Shown piece after piece: positions 10,464-23,901 of a DNA stretch of 64,000 bases. The DNA comes from Paraphysomonas bandaiensis (lineage: Eukaryota; Chrysophyceae): the NCBI GenBank assembly GCA_965644295.1, contig CBFFRP010000009.1, forward strand, positions 1 through 64,000. The letters run 5' to 3'. The notes beneath the pieces were generated by a model that ran no database searches, was not told the origin of the DNA, and saw only the letters and a list, made by a program, of their open reading frames with translations. A program made the position numbers and the translations under genes. How positions within the stretch are numbered: position 1 is the first letter of the stretch; every line of letters begins with the position of its first letter.

Positions 10464-11494
10464 ATGTCATCTCATTCTCCTCTATTACCATTCATATGTT
10501 TCATATGTTCCATATGTATTCTAACAATAATCTATTGGATCAATATGTACATCATGATCATCCCTATACATACGAATACAATCTTACGTAACTATTGGGA
10601 TATGGAAGGATATCCTAAATCTCATCTATTACCTACAATACAACATGAAAGAGAATGGAAAATACAATCATTATGTCATCGTATCTTACCAAATACAAGT
10701 GATCATGTATTACATCGTGTGACTACAGTTAATGGTGTATTATCACATAAAGAATGTAATTGGATTATTAATGAAGTTGAAAAACATGGTCATATGTATG
10801 GATGGATGGCAAAACGAAATGGTGGGGATGTTACAACTGGTTTAGATATTCGACGAATACTTTCCTTATCATACTATTCGATGAATTTAGTATACTCTCA
10901 TATTATCCCTATAGTCAATCGGGTATTTAATATGAGTCTATTGATATCTTATATGATATATATATGTGTAGCGATATGGAGTCACTCCGAACATGTTAGG
11001 CATCAATGAAGTCTATGTTTTAAAATCTGAATCCGGAGGCTCCAGGTACATTATGCACTCACTGTAAATATATTAGTTACATAGTTGTCACCAGAGCATT
11101 GGATGCACATATGAGTGGTGGGGAATTTAATTTCGTTATCCATTTGAACCAGAATTTTACTGGTGGTGGAATTACTTTTCTTGATCATCATGGACGGAAG
11201 GGAACTCATCACACACCCCGAACGGGGCGGATGGTCGTATTCTCCAAAGTGAAGAGCCATTACGAAGATCCTGTTTTGGGGCCCGGAGTCAGGTATCACT
11301 GACATCTGTTTTTGCTGCGAAGAATTATTTTTAATATTAGATATGTTCTTGGTGGTCAGTTGGGCTATGGAATGGCTTACCCATGTGACGAATTGCAACG
11401 ACGTAAGTATACCTTACCACCAGAAGACGACTACGATGACGACGAGGAGTACGAAGACTTTCTTGATGATGATATCGATACGGATGATCTTTGA
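10464..11494 (+). CDS. 2OG-Fe(II) oxygenase / prolyl-4-hydroxylase-like protein with altered iron site
   Basis: Predicted exons are 10464-10922, 10972-11045, 11077-11292 and 11341-11494, giving 300 aa. A hydrophobic N-terminal segment (about residues 9-33) predicts a type II membrane anchor. The double-stranded beta-helix core is visible: ALDAH, FNFVIHLN, FTGGGITF, then SHYEDPV and GVRY, which supply the distal His (H239) and the 2-oxoglutarate-binding Arg (R250). The usual HxD motif reads H189-M-S191, so the carboxylate iron ligand is missing. The C-terminus is very acidic. The second intron (11046-11076) would be only 31 bp and is the least certain part. The enzyme family is clear, but activity is doubtful. 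Confidence 0.8.
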
Positions 11495-13529
11495 TTTGGA
11501 TAAGAAAATGTATTGGAAGAAGATGCGCGATACTAACTGGATGCGGAATTGTTTTTAGAATATTACGCGAAATGTGTCACGTTTTTAAAATCAATGTGCG
11601 AGATTTCTGTATTAACCAAAGCAACTGCAGTCGTGATTAGCTATGTTAAGTGCTATATACGATAAATATATATAACATTTTGACTTTGTAGAGGGCACCA
11701 GTATCTAGATGTTGCGACCAGAGGAGACACTGTTAATTGTTACACAAGCCTGCTGTTAACATATGTATGTTGCATTTATAAAGAAGAATCAAGATAATTC
11801 TAATACAGTTGCAGTTGTTTAATATTATCGAATTTATCCTTAAACATGCATATTTAAACAATACTGAATTTGCATGCATTCGCTTTAAAATGTGATATAG
11901 CACTTGATCTTCAGTAATTTTTTTGTCGGAAATACAATATTTATCAATCTATTGCTTTGCTACATTAGTTCTGGCTGTTACTCTCCTGTGCTAGTAATAA
12001 TAAGACATATGCACATATGCACTACTTTATCAATTAATTGCCTTGGTTGAGTTCTGCTATATGAGGGCAATTGAAAGCTGTAGGTATAACGTATTTAAAT
12101 TACAGTAGTATACAGCCAGTTGTAGTCTTGGTAATCGTACTGTGAGAATGAATGACGATAAGTATATAGTAGTAAAACGAATATAGTGACGATGCAAGTT
12201 GTAGCGACAAAGTAAGATCGTATGAGACAAATGAGTGGTAATAGAGACAACATGAAATTGATGAATGATGCAGCTATATGAGAATATGATATTATTACAA
12301 AACACAAGTCGTGGCAGGGCCAACTTGTAACACAATAAATATTGCTAATAACAACTATAATTGCAACTTTTTCTTTATCTTTAACCTCTCACTACAAATT
12401 ACAGTAAAATAATATCTCAATACTTAGATATGAAACCAGGTTTTGGTATTACCTCGACTTAAGAGAGAATACATCACGATAAGTTACGAGTCCGATTTTG
12501 TTGATGGAGTTTAGTTACTTCTGTAATTGTAAGGACACTAGTTGACACACATTCCTATTCCTCCCGTATTTCACGAGGTTAACATGCTCCTTTTTACTTG
12601 GCAATAGACCTAACACGTCGGAACTAAACTAGAATGATCGCATATGATTAGATAGAAGCAAGTAGTGGTCAATCCCGGAAAATATGGAGCCCCTTTTCCT
12701 ACAGGACAAATCTCTATTGCATTCTCTAGCCTCTTCGTTGTTATTGTCATTTACTTTTACTCAAATAACACTCGGCAATGACTTCTGTTTCTAGTTTGTC
12801 GCTCATCGCTCATATCGCTAATTAAGTTAAATGAATAATGAATTACTATGTGAGATAACTCTAAGGGTATTTACAGTCTTTCACCAATCTTCGATTTTTA
12901 CCCTTTCAATAATAGAGCGAAAATGGTTGCACCTTGACGTTTACGGTGACGCACAAATAGTAAGACATCAGAGAGAAGCACTAGTTAGTTGCATACATTG
13001 CTTTGCTACATTCGTTCTGACTCTTACACACCTATTGCTAATAATCAGTCATTCACTACTGAGACGGCCCTCAATTATTTATACTATAGTATTATTAATT
13101 ATTATACATCAGCAATTGAATATATTTTCTTTCCTATTACGAATTGCTTTTACCTGTTGCACACTGTCAAGTCTAAAGTACACGAATTACTGAAGCAGTC
13201 TAGTTCACTTAATAATATCGTTATCGCATAGTCCAATGGTCCAATACACAATATTGATCCCTATGTCATCATTTACATAGAACACTTGAGAGCCAGTCCA
13301 TACAGCTCATGTGGATCAAAATGTAATAATATATGCACTCTAATAAAGTATAGCTTCTTCATATCAACACTATACTCAACAAAATAATGGCAACTATGCC
13401 GTCAGCCATAGTATAGAGTCCAGCAGCATTAAGTCTAATGCAGAACTTGAGCACAACACGCACTTATGTCTACATTCTAAGCGGCATATATACGTTAGCT
13501 GTGTGTCTATTTCTTCAAGGGGGGCACAA
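11495..13529. other. Long intergenic region with repeat fragments
   Basis: No convincing coding frame. It contains one arm of a dispersed inverted repeat (12272-12470). It also has two related fragments sharing ATTGCTTTGCTACATT, at about 11950-11990 and 12999-13040, which suggests old mobile-element debris. The last 100 bases should hold the 3' UTR of the kinase gene. Confidence 0.5.
12272..12470 (+). repeat. Dispersed repeat C, copy 1 (partner inverted at 38145-38352)
   Basis: About 200 bp. It matches the reverse complement of 38145-38352 with scattered substitutions and small indels, from AGCTATATGAGAATATGAT to GGTATTACCTCGACTT. Similarity stops abruptly at both ends, as expected of a transposed element, but I could not identify terminal repeats. 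Confidence 0.8.
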
Positions 13530-15630
13530 TTACAGGTAGTACGTTATAGCACGATTGCGTCCTGTTTGCCCCTTCCTATAGCTCGCTAAAACTTCTGCAC
13601 TTGGCTTTTCTGTACAGATAGACCTCCTTCTATTTCCCACAGGAAATTCGAGTGCAGGCATGCGCTTTAACATTGAGCTATTGCGCTTCAAATTAGTTTG
13701 ACTATTCCTCATATGTTTCTTGGCCGAGGGTTGGCTACCAGTGGTCATCCACTTGTGCTGCAAAAGCTGAGAAGCAGTTAATCGCTGCTTCTGATCAACT
13801 TGAATCATGCATGCAACAAACTCAATTGCATCAACTGACAGATCCGTCCAGTGTTCTTCTTGAAAATTGACTATACCCTCCTTTATCTTTTCAAACAATA
13901 CAGAAGTATCGTCGTCCATAAAAGGGGGGACTCCACACAACATAATGTAACAGATGACCCCAAAACTCCATATATCTACCTCTGAACAAAATGACAAATT
14001 AATATGTAGAAGAAAAGCTAGACCAGTCTACATGTATGTGTCTATCATATGATACAACCCAAACGTGGATCGATAAAATGCTACGTACCGGTGCAGTATC
14101 TATCACCACGGAGGATCTCAGGGGCAACATATGCTGGGGTACCCATCACCATCTCATTATCCTTGAGATCCTCCACTCGGCTTGCGAATCCAAAATCCAC
14201 AAGCTTTATGCCTGTATCGTCCCGCTCTGAAACGTATCGTAAAATAACAAACATAAGACAAACTAACAGCGTCTTTCACCTGACATCATCAGTAGATTCT
14301 CTGGTTTAAGGTCTCTGATAAATTTGTCAAACATTCAGCAAACCATTCGCCGCCACTGTACCTGTGAACAACTTGCGCCTTGTCATGCAAATACGCCAAG
14401 GCTTCTAGAACTTCACGTATAAGACTCCGGGCGTAATGTTCCGTGTAATACTCCCGCTTCACAATTCTCTCAAATAACTCTCCACCAGGAACATACTCCA
14501 ACGCAACCAGCACATACTGACTGGTGTCATATACATCATAGAGCCTATAGAGATATTAATGATAAGTGACACCAACAGTGTATGTAGATATACCTTATTA
14601 TTCGTGTGTGGTCTACTGTGCTCAGAATATTTATCTCTGCTGACAAACGTTCAATATCGAACTCATTCTTCAAGTTGGCTTTATCAAATATCTTCAAGGC
14701 CACTCTATCTCCAGTGGACTGTATACATTGATGTAAGCAAAAATACATTCCCATGAAACTGTTTACCTTATTTTCACCTAGTTTAACCTTACAGAATGAC
14801 CCCTGGCCAAGTGTCATTGGTAACACCGTATACTTATCTGAGAAATCTAATATACGATATAAGCATACAGCTATATATTAAATAGTTACATATTATATAA
14901 TAATATGCTATATAGCTATATGCCATATAGTTGTATACATTATGTGTATATAGTTATATGTTATATAGTTGTATATATTATGTGATGTCGCTATATAGTT
15001 GCATGTGTTATATTTGTTATATGCTTTATAGTTGTATGTGCTATATTTGTTATATGCTATAGAGTGATATAGTTGAATGCGATACAGTTATATAGTTGTA
15101 TGTGTAATTTTTGATATATACTATGCAGTTATGCAGTTATATAGTTATATGTTGTATAGTTGTATGTGTTATATTTGTTATATGCTATATAGTTATATAG
15201 TTGTACGTGTTATACAGATATATAGTTATATGCTATATAGTTATATAGTTGTATGTGTTATACAGATATATAGTTATATGCTATATAGTTATATAGTTGT
15301 ACGTGTTATACAGATATATAGTTATATGCTATGCAGTTATATAGTTATACAGTTGTATAGTTATATGCTATATAGCTATATGTTGTATAGTTATATAGCT
15401 GTATGCCATATACATATATGCTATACAGTTATATAGCACATCACGTTACCTTTACGATTTAACGAACTAAACTGGCCTTGTTTTTTTATATTAACCATAT
15501 CTTTATGATGATTATAAGATGATTGTATTGATTTCTCAGGGATTCTTGTATATGCACAATCATGAGGCTGTAAGAACCTCATTTCAAATATATCGCATAT
15601 GCGATCAAGACATCCACCACAACAACCCAT
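13530..15630 (-). CDS. CAMK-type serine/threonine protein kinase with MGCC N-terminus
   Basis: Seven exons (15630-15450, 14846-14767, 14718-14594, 14544-14362, 14314-14280, 14226-14089, 13981-13530) join in phase to give 397 aa. The N-terminus MGCCGGC is an N-myristoylation/palmitoylation-type signal, so membrane attachment is likely. The kinase domain is complete: glycine loop GQGSFCKV (74-81), catalytic lysine K96, HRDLKPEN (189-196), DFG (212-214) and the APE motif. The subdomain pattern (YVPGGELFERI, YCTEVDIWSFGVICY) is that of the CaM-dependent/AMPK group. A basic tail after the kinase domain could be an autoinhibitory or calmodulin-binding segment; that is inference. The first intron is 603 bp, far longer than the others. 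Confidence 0.92.
14850..15440 (-). repeat. Degenerate tandem repeat filling intron 1 of the kinase gene
   Basis: Almost the whole 603-bp intron (14847-15449) is built from variations of TATATAGTTATATGCTA and TATAGTTGTATGTGTTA. Longer units of about 53 bp are locally repeated near 15190-15330. The other introns of this gene are 47-107 bp. The expansion appears confined to the intron. Confidence 0.9.
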
Positions 15631-15749
15631 GAATAGATTTAATAAGAGTATATTGAGGTTATATCATGCTTTTATTGGGTATATAGAGGGGGAATGAAAC
15701 TGTTAAGTGATGATATGAGAGTCTGCTATATATAGACACATACATACAT

Positions 15750-15900
15750 CGTTTGGGCAACCAGCATCTTATTTTTCGGAAATAAATTGAAGTAAATATT
15801 TTCTATATTACTGTAATACAACTACGGCTGAAATACACATAATTGTTGTCTCAATATATGAGGCATATTTGAACAAGAATATACAAAGGATGCCAATGCG
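15750..15900 (+). repeat. MITE-A copy, 151 bp, between two divergent genes
   Basis: A full-length copy of the same 151-bp length as the two copies near 44300-44640. It lies 120 bp upstream of the kinase start and about 300 bp upstream of the cyclophilin-SYF2 start. The terminal repeats are mutated here (CGTTTGGGCA and TGCCAATGCG). Confidence 0.88.
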
Positions 15901-16196
15901 TCTATGTATACCATACTACGAACTCCATACAATACGTACGTAAATATACGTACCTCTATATACTGTACGTCGGTACTGTACGTATAGAGTGGTGTACTGC
16001 TGTACTCATCTACAGAACACCACCATATATATACAGTAGCAACAACATAGAAACAGCAGTATATACATATATACAGTACATACACTACTCTACATGCATA
16101 TATATATATATACATACTGCTGTGTACACATACATTAACATCACCATATATTCCATTCATAACCTACCCCTCTATCACTTAATTTAATCATATACA

Positions 16197-17890
16197 ATGT
16201 CTACTATTCCTACCCCAAGTAATTCATCAAATCCACTTGTATATTTTGATATACAAATAGGGAAACATGAAGCTGGTCGTATCATCTTTGAATTATATGC
16301 TGATACAACACCACGTACAGTAGAAAATTTTCGTTCATTATGTACAGGTGAACGTGGTAATAGTCCATTATCTGGATATACATTACATTATAAAGGATGT
16401 CCATTTCATCGTATTATCACTGGATTTATGGCACAAGGGGGGGATATTACACGTGGTGATGGTACAGGAGGAGAATCAATATATTCAAATAAATTTGATG
16501 ATGAAAACTTTTTAAGACGACATGATACAGCTGGATTATTATCAATGGCTAATGCTGGACCTAATACAAATGGATCTCAGTTTTTTATTACTTTTAGAGA
16601 TACACCGCATTTGGATGGTCGACATGTTGTGTTTGGAAAAGTTTTGTCTGGTATGGATGTAGTGAAAGTAATGGAAATGGTAGCTACAGATGCAAACGAC
16701 TGCCCCCGTTCATCTGTTGTGATATCTGATTGCGGACAGGTGGAGCCCTTACATTTGCATCATATTTACATGGAGTTATTATGTTGTTTTTTTAGATTGG
16801 CCAACAAGTTCATGAGGGAGACAGAGAACGCTCAGGGACAAGTCTTCTGAGTGAACAGAAAGCAGGAGATGATTCTACGAGCAGTAGCTACAAGCCGGCT
16901 GAAGTCGAGGGCGGTGAAGGTGATGAGGAAGGTATGCGATATTGCTTAGCTGAGAGACCAATTTATGTCTTGTGTACTGTGTTCTGTTTATGCTGCTCCA
17001 ATATTCAAGTGTTGTACGTGTAGTGAAACCGCAACAGGAAGAAAAGGAGCCTGTACTCACAGAGGAGGAGATCCAGCAACAAACGGCCGGTATGAGCGCA
17101 GTTCAGGCACGCCTCTTTAGGGTTCGTCTTAAGATGAACCAGGGGCGCCTTGCCAATAAGGAGGCGACAGAAACCGAGTACAAGCGTGCCACCGATCCCC
17201 GTTACAAACACAGAGAAAAGGCTGCTGAAAGGTCGGAGAAAAAACAACAGTGGGCAGGCGAATTACAAGGGGCAGGACTCAAGGCTTCTGAGGTATTGTT
17301 TCACAAGCAAAGATTTGTTGTGGCCAATCGACACTTGTATGTATTGTTCGTAATGTTTTAGTATAGAACAAAACTTCCTTAGACAATTTGTGATTAACAT
17401 GAGATGCTATAGAGCTACATGCTTCAGACTGCAGAAGAAAGTGAGCGGCAGCAACGCAAGGCAGAGAAGAAGGAAGCTAATAGAGCAACATTTGGATGGG
17501 AAGCTTTTACGGCGGAGGCGGGATACAAAGCCTACAGTAAACGCCTAGGTAATTGGTTAACCATAATATAATAATATATGTAACATTGCTCTAGGCAAAC
17601 TTCCTCCTCCCCCTGAGCCCGTTGACGCCCCCTCTGCTCCTATGAATCCTCTACGGTACGGCAAGGTTGGTACAAAGGTCTCAGAGGTAGGACTGAATCG
17701 ACTAGTGTCCGAGTTAGAGGGACGGGAAGAGGAGAGGAAGAAGTACAGTAGACGGCGTACAGCCCACGATGGAGCCACGGTTGATTTCATCAACGATAAG
17801 AATGAGCACTTCAACAAAAAGATCAAACGAGCATTCGACAAGTACACAGTGGAAATTAGACAAAATCTGGAGAGAGGGACTGCGCTGTAG
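16197..17890 (+). CDS. Cyclophilin-SYF2 fusion protein
   Basis: Five exons (16197-16739, 16796-16931, 17024-17292, 17413-17548, 17595-17890) join without a frame break to give 459 aa. Residues 15-181 are a complete cyclophilin peptidyl-prolyl isomerase. [14 protein letters not shown] and [15 protein letters not shown] supply the catalytic Arg, Phe, Met, Gln and Asn. The usual Trp of the cyclosporin site is His in [12 protein letters not shown]. After an acidic linker (about 182-228) comes a SYF2 (p29/GCIP-interacting, NTC-associated splicing factor) domain ending [18 protein letters not shown] and QNLERGTAL. Both families occur in spliceosomes, so a splicing role is likely. Intron phases match at every junction, including those within the linker, which argues against two adjacent genes. 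Confidence 0.88.
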
Positions 17891-18240
17891 ATATCTACTG
17901 TAGTTTGCTATTTTAGTGGGTGGTTTTGAAAGTCCTGTATCTGGATACGCTGTAATCAGAACCTTGATAGTGAATATATCTTTGAAATGATGATACCATG
18001 CATGACAAGAACCGCAGTGTGACATTTCTATTCATGTACTAATAATATTGCTTCAACATCAGTCGCCATTATTGCTCAGGAGTTCGGGATATGCTCACAA
18101 TCACATTCTTGATATTCAGTCAGCCATAAACATCACAGCTTGTACACTGCAGGGTACATAATTGCACGTAATACTACTATGTGAGTATTGCGACTACTAG
18201 AGATTGTCTATTCATGATTAAGAAACATTGCCTGTAATAT
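17891..18240. other. Intergenic, 3' flank of the cyclophilin-SYF2 gene
   Basis: No coding frame or repeat seen. It presumably contains the 3' UTR and polyadenylation site. Confidence 0.4.
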
Positions 18241-19010
18241 ATCAGAATTCAGAACACACAGAAACACATCACCGGCCCGCACGAAACCTTCAGGCCCTCG
18301 ACAACGACGCCGTTTCCGGCAACTCTACCTATGCCTGAGTCCCAATGAGACAACGCCACATTCCACCTCTTCACCCACCTCTCAGCACACACATATAGCA
18401 CTCGGTACACTTAACACTTAGGACCTTAATACAGAACCCCGAACCTCAGAGCCTGGTGGAATCTCATCCCAAGGTGAGACCCCCTGATTGCCCCATTCTG
18501 AGCGCGTACGTAGGTAGAGTCGGGTGGGGGCCGGGTGGGTACCTAACTAATACTTGATTAAGACCCATACGTTATTTGCTAGCTACCTACTGAACCCAAC
18601 TAGCTACATCATTATCACACGGTATTCAGCGCTGATTATGCAGTGAGACCCCGAGTGGGAACTGCTGAACTGAGCAATGTGTACGTAGATATAAGTGCGC
18701 GGTCGAAACACTCAGCAGCACCCACTGGGGGGGGCGAACGCAGTGATTAGTTACGCTGTCAGTATGGGGCACTGATACCACGCGCCAGTGAGTCCTAGGA
18801 CAGACGAGCATGGCGAAACTCACAATCAACATTAAGAACGGAAGTGGTCGCACCTTGGTGCTTGCGTCGACGCAAAGCAGCTTCTGTAGCGCTAAATTGT
18901 AGGATAATAGAATTTGTGCTGATTAGGTATGGGGTATGGGTAGCGGCTAAGTAGTATGTCTAGCATTGAAGTAGCCACTATATTGGTACAGGTTTTTAAC
19001 GCCTACTGCA
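18241..19010 (+). repeat. Non-LTR retrotransposon 3' tail, interrupted by MITE-B
   Basis: Sequence on both sides of the MITE at 18489-18771 matches the tail at 23900-24482. Shared landmarks are GGACCTTAATACAGAA, CGCGCCAGTGAGTCCT, TTGCACCTTGGTGCTTGC and TTTTTAACGCCTA. It is a truncated, non-coding relic. The same 3' end occurs in at least six places in the window. Confidence 0.8.
18489..18771 (+). mobile_element. MITE-B, copy 1 (283 bp, 5-bp target duplication CTGAT)
   Basis: The ends are TGCCCCATTCTGAG and, reading inward from the right, TGCCCCATACTGAC, a 14-bp imperfect terminal inverted repeat. The flanks are CTGAT at 18484-18488 and 18772-18776. The related tail near 24230 lacks the insertion, which independently supports the insertion point. 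There is no coding capacity, so it is a non-autonomous DNA transposon. Confidence 0.9.
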
Positions 19011-19238
19011 AAATAATAATATATCAGAAATCATAATTGGTTGGAGTTCTGCAGCAACATATCACACTAAACCGAAAATATGAATAAATACAATGCATGT
19101 AGCAACGTGGATGACAACCGCAGTAGGTATAATAAGATAAAAAAGAGAAGCGAATATGTTACAGAAAAACATTGCTAATACTACTTACTAATAGTACAAC
19201 GGAGACACAAAACTAATAGAAAAATCTCCATAAATGGT

Positions 19239-19254
19239 GGTGTTAATAAACACC
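19239..19254 (-). terminator. Histone 3' stem-loop of H3 copy 1
   Basis: On the minus strand the sequence GGTGTTTATTAACACC folds into a 6-bp stem with a 4-base loop, 32 bases after the stop codon. This is the size and base pattern of the replication-dependent histone mRNA stem-loop bound by SLBP in animals and many protists. Confidence 0.85.
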
Positions 19255-19286
19255 TATTTTTGTTGTTTTGATTAAGCCTCAAACAT

Positions 19287-20312
<1,026 letters not shown>

Positions 20313-20359
20313 ACAAGTCCATAATATGTACCACTCTTATCACAGAAATATAAACAAAT

Positions 20360-20375
20360 GGTGTTTTTTAACGCC
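20360..20375 (+). terminator. Histone 3' stem-loop of H4 copy 1
   Basis: GGTGTTTTTTAACGCC forms a 6-bp stem (one T/G wobble) with a TTTT loop 47 bases after the stop codon. It is flanked by A-rich sequence on the 5' side, as in animal histone stem-loops. Confidence 0.82.
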
Positions 20376-21529
20376 ACTTTTACATGGAATTATCATACGA
20401 ATAGTTTTACTTTATTATGAATGTATACCTGTTGTTGTACCTAGTGTAATTAATATTTGTTAGTGCTAGAGATTCCTTCACTCAGAGTCCTTAGGAGCCC
20501 TATGTTGCGAAACTATTGTAAGCTAGTTTTATATTAGTAATATTGCAATTCATGGTCTCATTTATCATCTGCATAATTCTGTTAGAGAACTACTTCATTG
20601 TACCTACATTTATCGTTGAGATTACTCTACTGATATAGTGGAGTGGAAATGTCAAGAATACTTGCTGTCTCTGTTCTCTGTGGTTGAATTTTAAAAACTA
20701 CAGCTGTTAATGTTGTATGCTATAACAGTAAGCACTTACTAGAGGAATTTTCTTTTATCTTTTGTCTTCAACTCTACTGTCGTCATACATATCATTTTAA
20801 GCTTCTACAATTACTCATTAAAATGTCAACTCAGTTTACATATTGTGTGGAGTAGTTTTTATATATTGCGTCAAGAGAGGTCCATTGCATGATACATATG
20901 GTGTAAACTCGCAGTATGACCATAGTGTAGGCTCGCTGGCACACCACATATAACACCGTCATAATTCAGAATAGAGCTAACTCAATTACAAACATGTAAG
21001 TATATAGTATCTTAACCGCATTAGTCACTGTACTATTGGCTTCAGTGCATACTGCATCGGAGATGGTAAATCTTTTATCTGTAACCTCATCGTATCCATT
21101 CTCGGTGATATGATGGGCTTTAATTTCTTTCTTAATAGTATATGATATATTAGCAGTAGGGGTCAAGAAACGATACCAGATAAGCAGTTAGTTGAAGACT
21201 AGTAAAGCTAGATCAACCTCTACCAGTAAACTAGAATAAATTCTCATATCCTACAGTGTCAAGTTATGACACAATTGGATGATTTACGAAGTTAATTGGA
21301 TGTTTAGATTCTCATTAAACAAGTTAAGATTAGGGAAGATTATAATAAATGTAATAAACAATATATCACGTTATCTCTACTACCACTCATTTCTAGTACG
21401 ATCTTATATCGTCACTATCTTCTCGTATGATCAATATATATTCAGTTCTCATTACTTCTCATAATACAGTTAACCACTACTGTATTCTCCAGTAACCGTC
21501 ATAATTCCAATATCTTATAATTACAGCTT

Positions 21530-21905
21530 TTAATTGATTAAACCGCAAAACTCAACATACAGAAGCTGCTTTTGCGTCTGCCCCATTCTGAGCGCGTACT
21601 TAGGTAGAGCCGGGTGGGTACCTAACTAATACTTGATTAAGACCCATACGTTATTTGCTAGCTACCTACTGAACCCAACTAGCTACATCATTATCACACG
21701 GTACTCAGCGCTGAATATGCAGTGAGACCCCGAGTGGGGAACTGCTGAACTGAGCAATGTGTACATAGATAGAAGTGCGCGGTTGCAACACTCAGCAGCA
21801 CCCACTAGAGGGCCGCAAGCTGTCAGTGTGGGGCAGCGTCGCCGCAAACACTAAGGTGCAACAACTTCCGTTCTTGTGTGTGAGGGCACTGCAGACATCA
21901 GTCCG
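21530..21905 (-). repeat. Non-LTR retrotransposon tail (minus strand), interrupted by MITE-B
   Basis: Removing 21579-21840 (MITE plus one target duplication) restores the reverse complement of the tail at 24285-24350, including AACGGAAGTGGTTGCACC and GCGGCGACGC. This copy is truncated at both ends. Confidence 0.78.
21579..21835 (+). mobile_element. MITE-B, copy 2 (257 bp, 5-bp target duplication GCGTC)
   Basis: Same ends as copy 1 (TGCCCCATTCTGAG and, inverted, TGCCCCACACTGAC) and most of the same interior. The 5-bp GCGTC flanks it at 21574-21578 and 21836-21840. Excising it restores a retrotransposon tail sequence seen elsewhere, so the boundaries are firm. Confidence 0.92.
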
Positions 21906-22047
21906 TTTGGGACAGAAGATTCGATCAGGAGGACGCCCCTCAGTATAGGGCTCCTAAGGACTCTGAGTGAAGGAATCTCTAGCACTAACAACAGGTATAC
22001 ATTCATAATAAAGTAAAACTATTCGTATGATAATTCCATGTAAAAGT

Positions 22048-22063
22048 GGCGTTAAAAAACACC
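22048..22063 (-). terminator. Histone 3' stem-loop of H4 copy 2
   Basis: Minus-strand GGTGTTTTTTAACGCC, identical to the stem-loop after H4 copy 1 and at the same 47-base distance from the stop. Confidence 0.82.
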
Positions 22064-22110
22064 ATTTGTTTATATTTCTGTGATAAGAGTGGTACATATT
22101 ATGGACTTGT

Positions 22111-23136
<1,026 letters not shown>

Positions 23137-23538
23137 ATGTATATATATATTTAGGAACATCGTGTATTTGTCGTACGTTTGTGGAATTCTTTTATCTTAA
23201 TCGATCTTTTATAATAATGTATTTTATAACTATTCATATAGTAACTGTTTTCTTGGTAGTTACTGGCAGTAGCATATCTATTATCCTGTAGTGTAAGGCG
23301 GAAATGAATAGTATACTGCTGTGCATGAAGTGAATTCGGTAAAAATTCGAGGCTAAGTATAGCCGAAAAGTTATAGGCGATTTATAGCTAGTACAAAGGC
23401 AGTCGCATGGTTCACAGCTTTTTCTGATTAATCGAAGAAGTTTCTTCGTATCGCTTGTGGTTACAAGCAAGCTCCAGCTAGATCGACACTATACTTGCAT
23501 AGTCCATACATGAGAACCCCCACACATTTTATATTGAA

Positions 23539-23586
23539 GGTCTTTTTATTTAGCAATAGGCGTTAAAAACTCGTTCCGATATAGAT
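23539..23586 (-). repeat. Retrotransposon tail fragment, minus strand
   Basis: Reverse complement of the terminal part of the tails at 24483-24599 (ATCGGAACGAGTTTTTAACG, TTGCTAAATAAAAAGA). Confidence 0.75.
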
Positions 23587-23845
23587 AAGTTTTGCGTTTT
23601 GCATAGTTATGAGTTATGAGATACCCCGCGTAACCTTTGCGAATACAAGCATGGACGGAAATATATTCGTCCCTACTTAATTATAAAGTACTAAATGTTA
23701 TTTCTACTAAATTAAAAATGGAACTGAAAGACTGAATTAAAAACCTATGTGCCAGTGGAGAGCGAGAAGTAGCTACGATTAGGGTAGCTAATGATCTAAG
23801 ATCGTAGTAGACGATACGTTACCCTACAGAAAGGCCCCCCTATGA

Positions 23846-23901
23846 TTCTGTCTATGTTTTAGTAGGCTACTACCGCGACAGCGTCAAAAACATAGACAGA
23901 A
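23846..23901. repeat. Perfect 15-bp inverted repeat
   Basis: TTCTGTCTATGTTTT at 23846-23860 is exactly complementary to 23887-23901, with a 26-base loop. It lies just upstream of a retrotransposon tail. It may be a chance hairpin or a remnant of element ends. Confidence 0.6.

Larger units (their letters stand above)
20504..21944. other. Spacer between the two histone arms
   Basis: About 1.44 kb without a gene. It contains a fragment near 20919-20970 related to the repeat at 41869-41909 (CCATAGTGTAGGCT). It also contains an inverted retrotransposon tail (about 21530-21905) with MITE-B copy 2 inside it. Confidence 0.7.

Noticed and set aside
15077-15436. A 119-codon Tyr/Ser-rich frame
   Set aside because: It lies in the tandem repeat within kinase intron 1 and its composition simply reflects TATAGTTATATG repeats.
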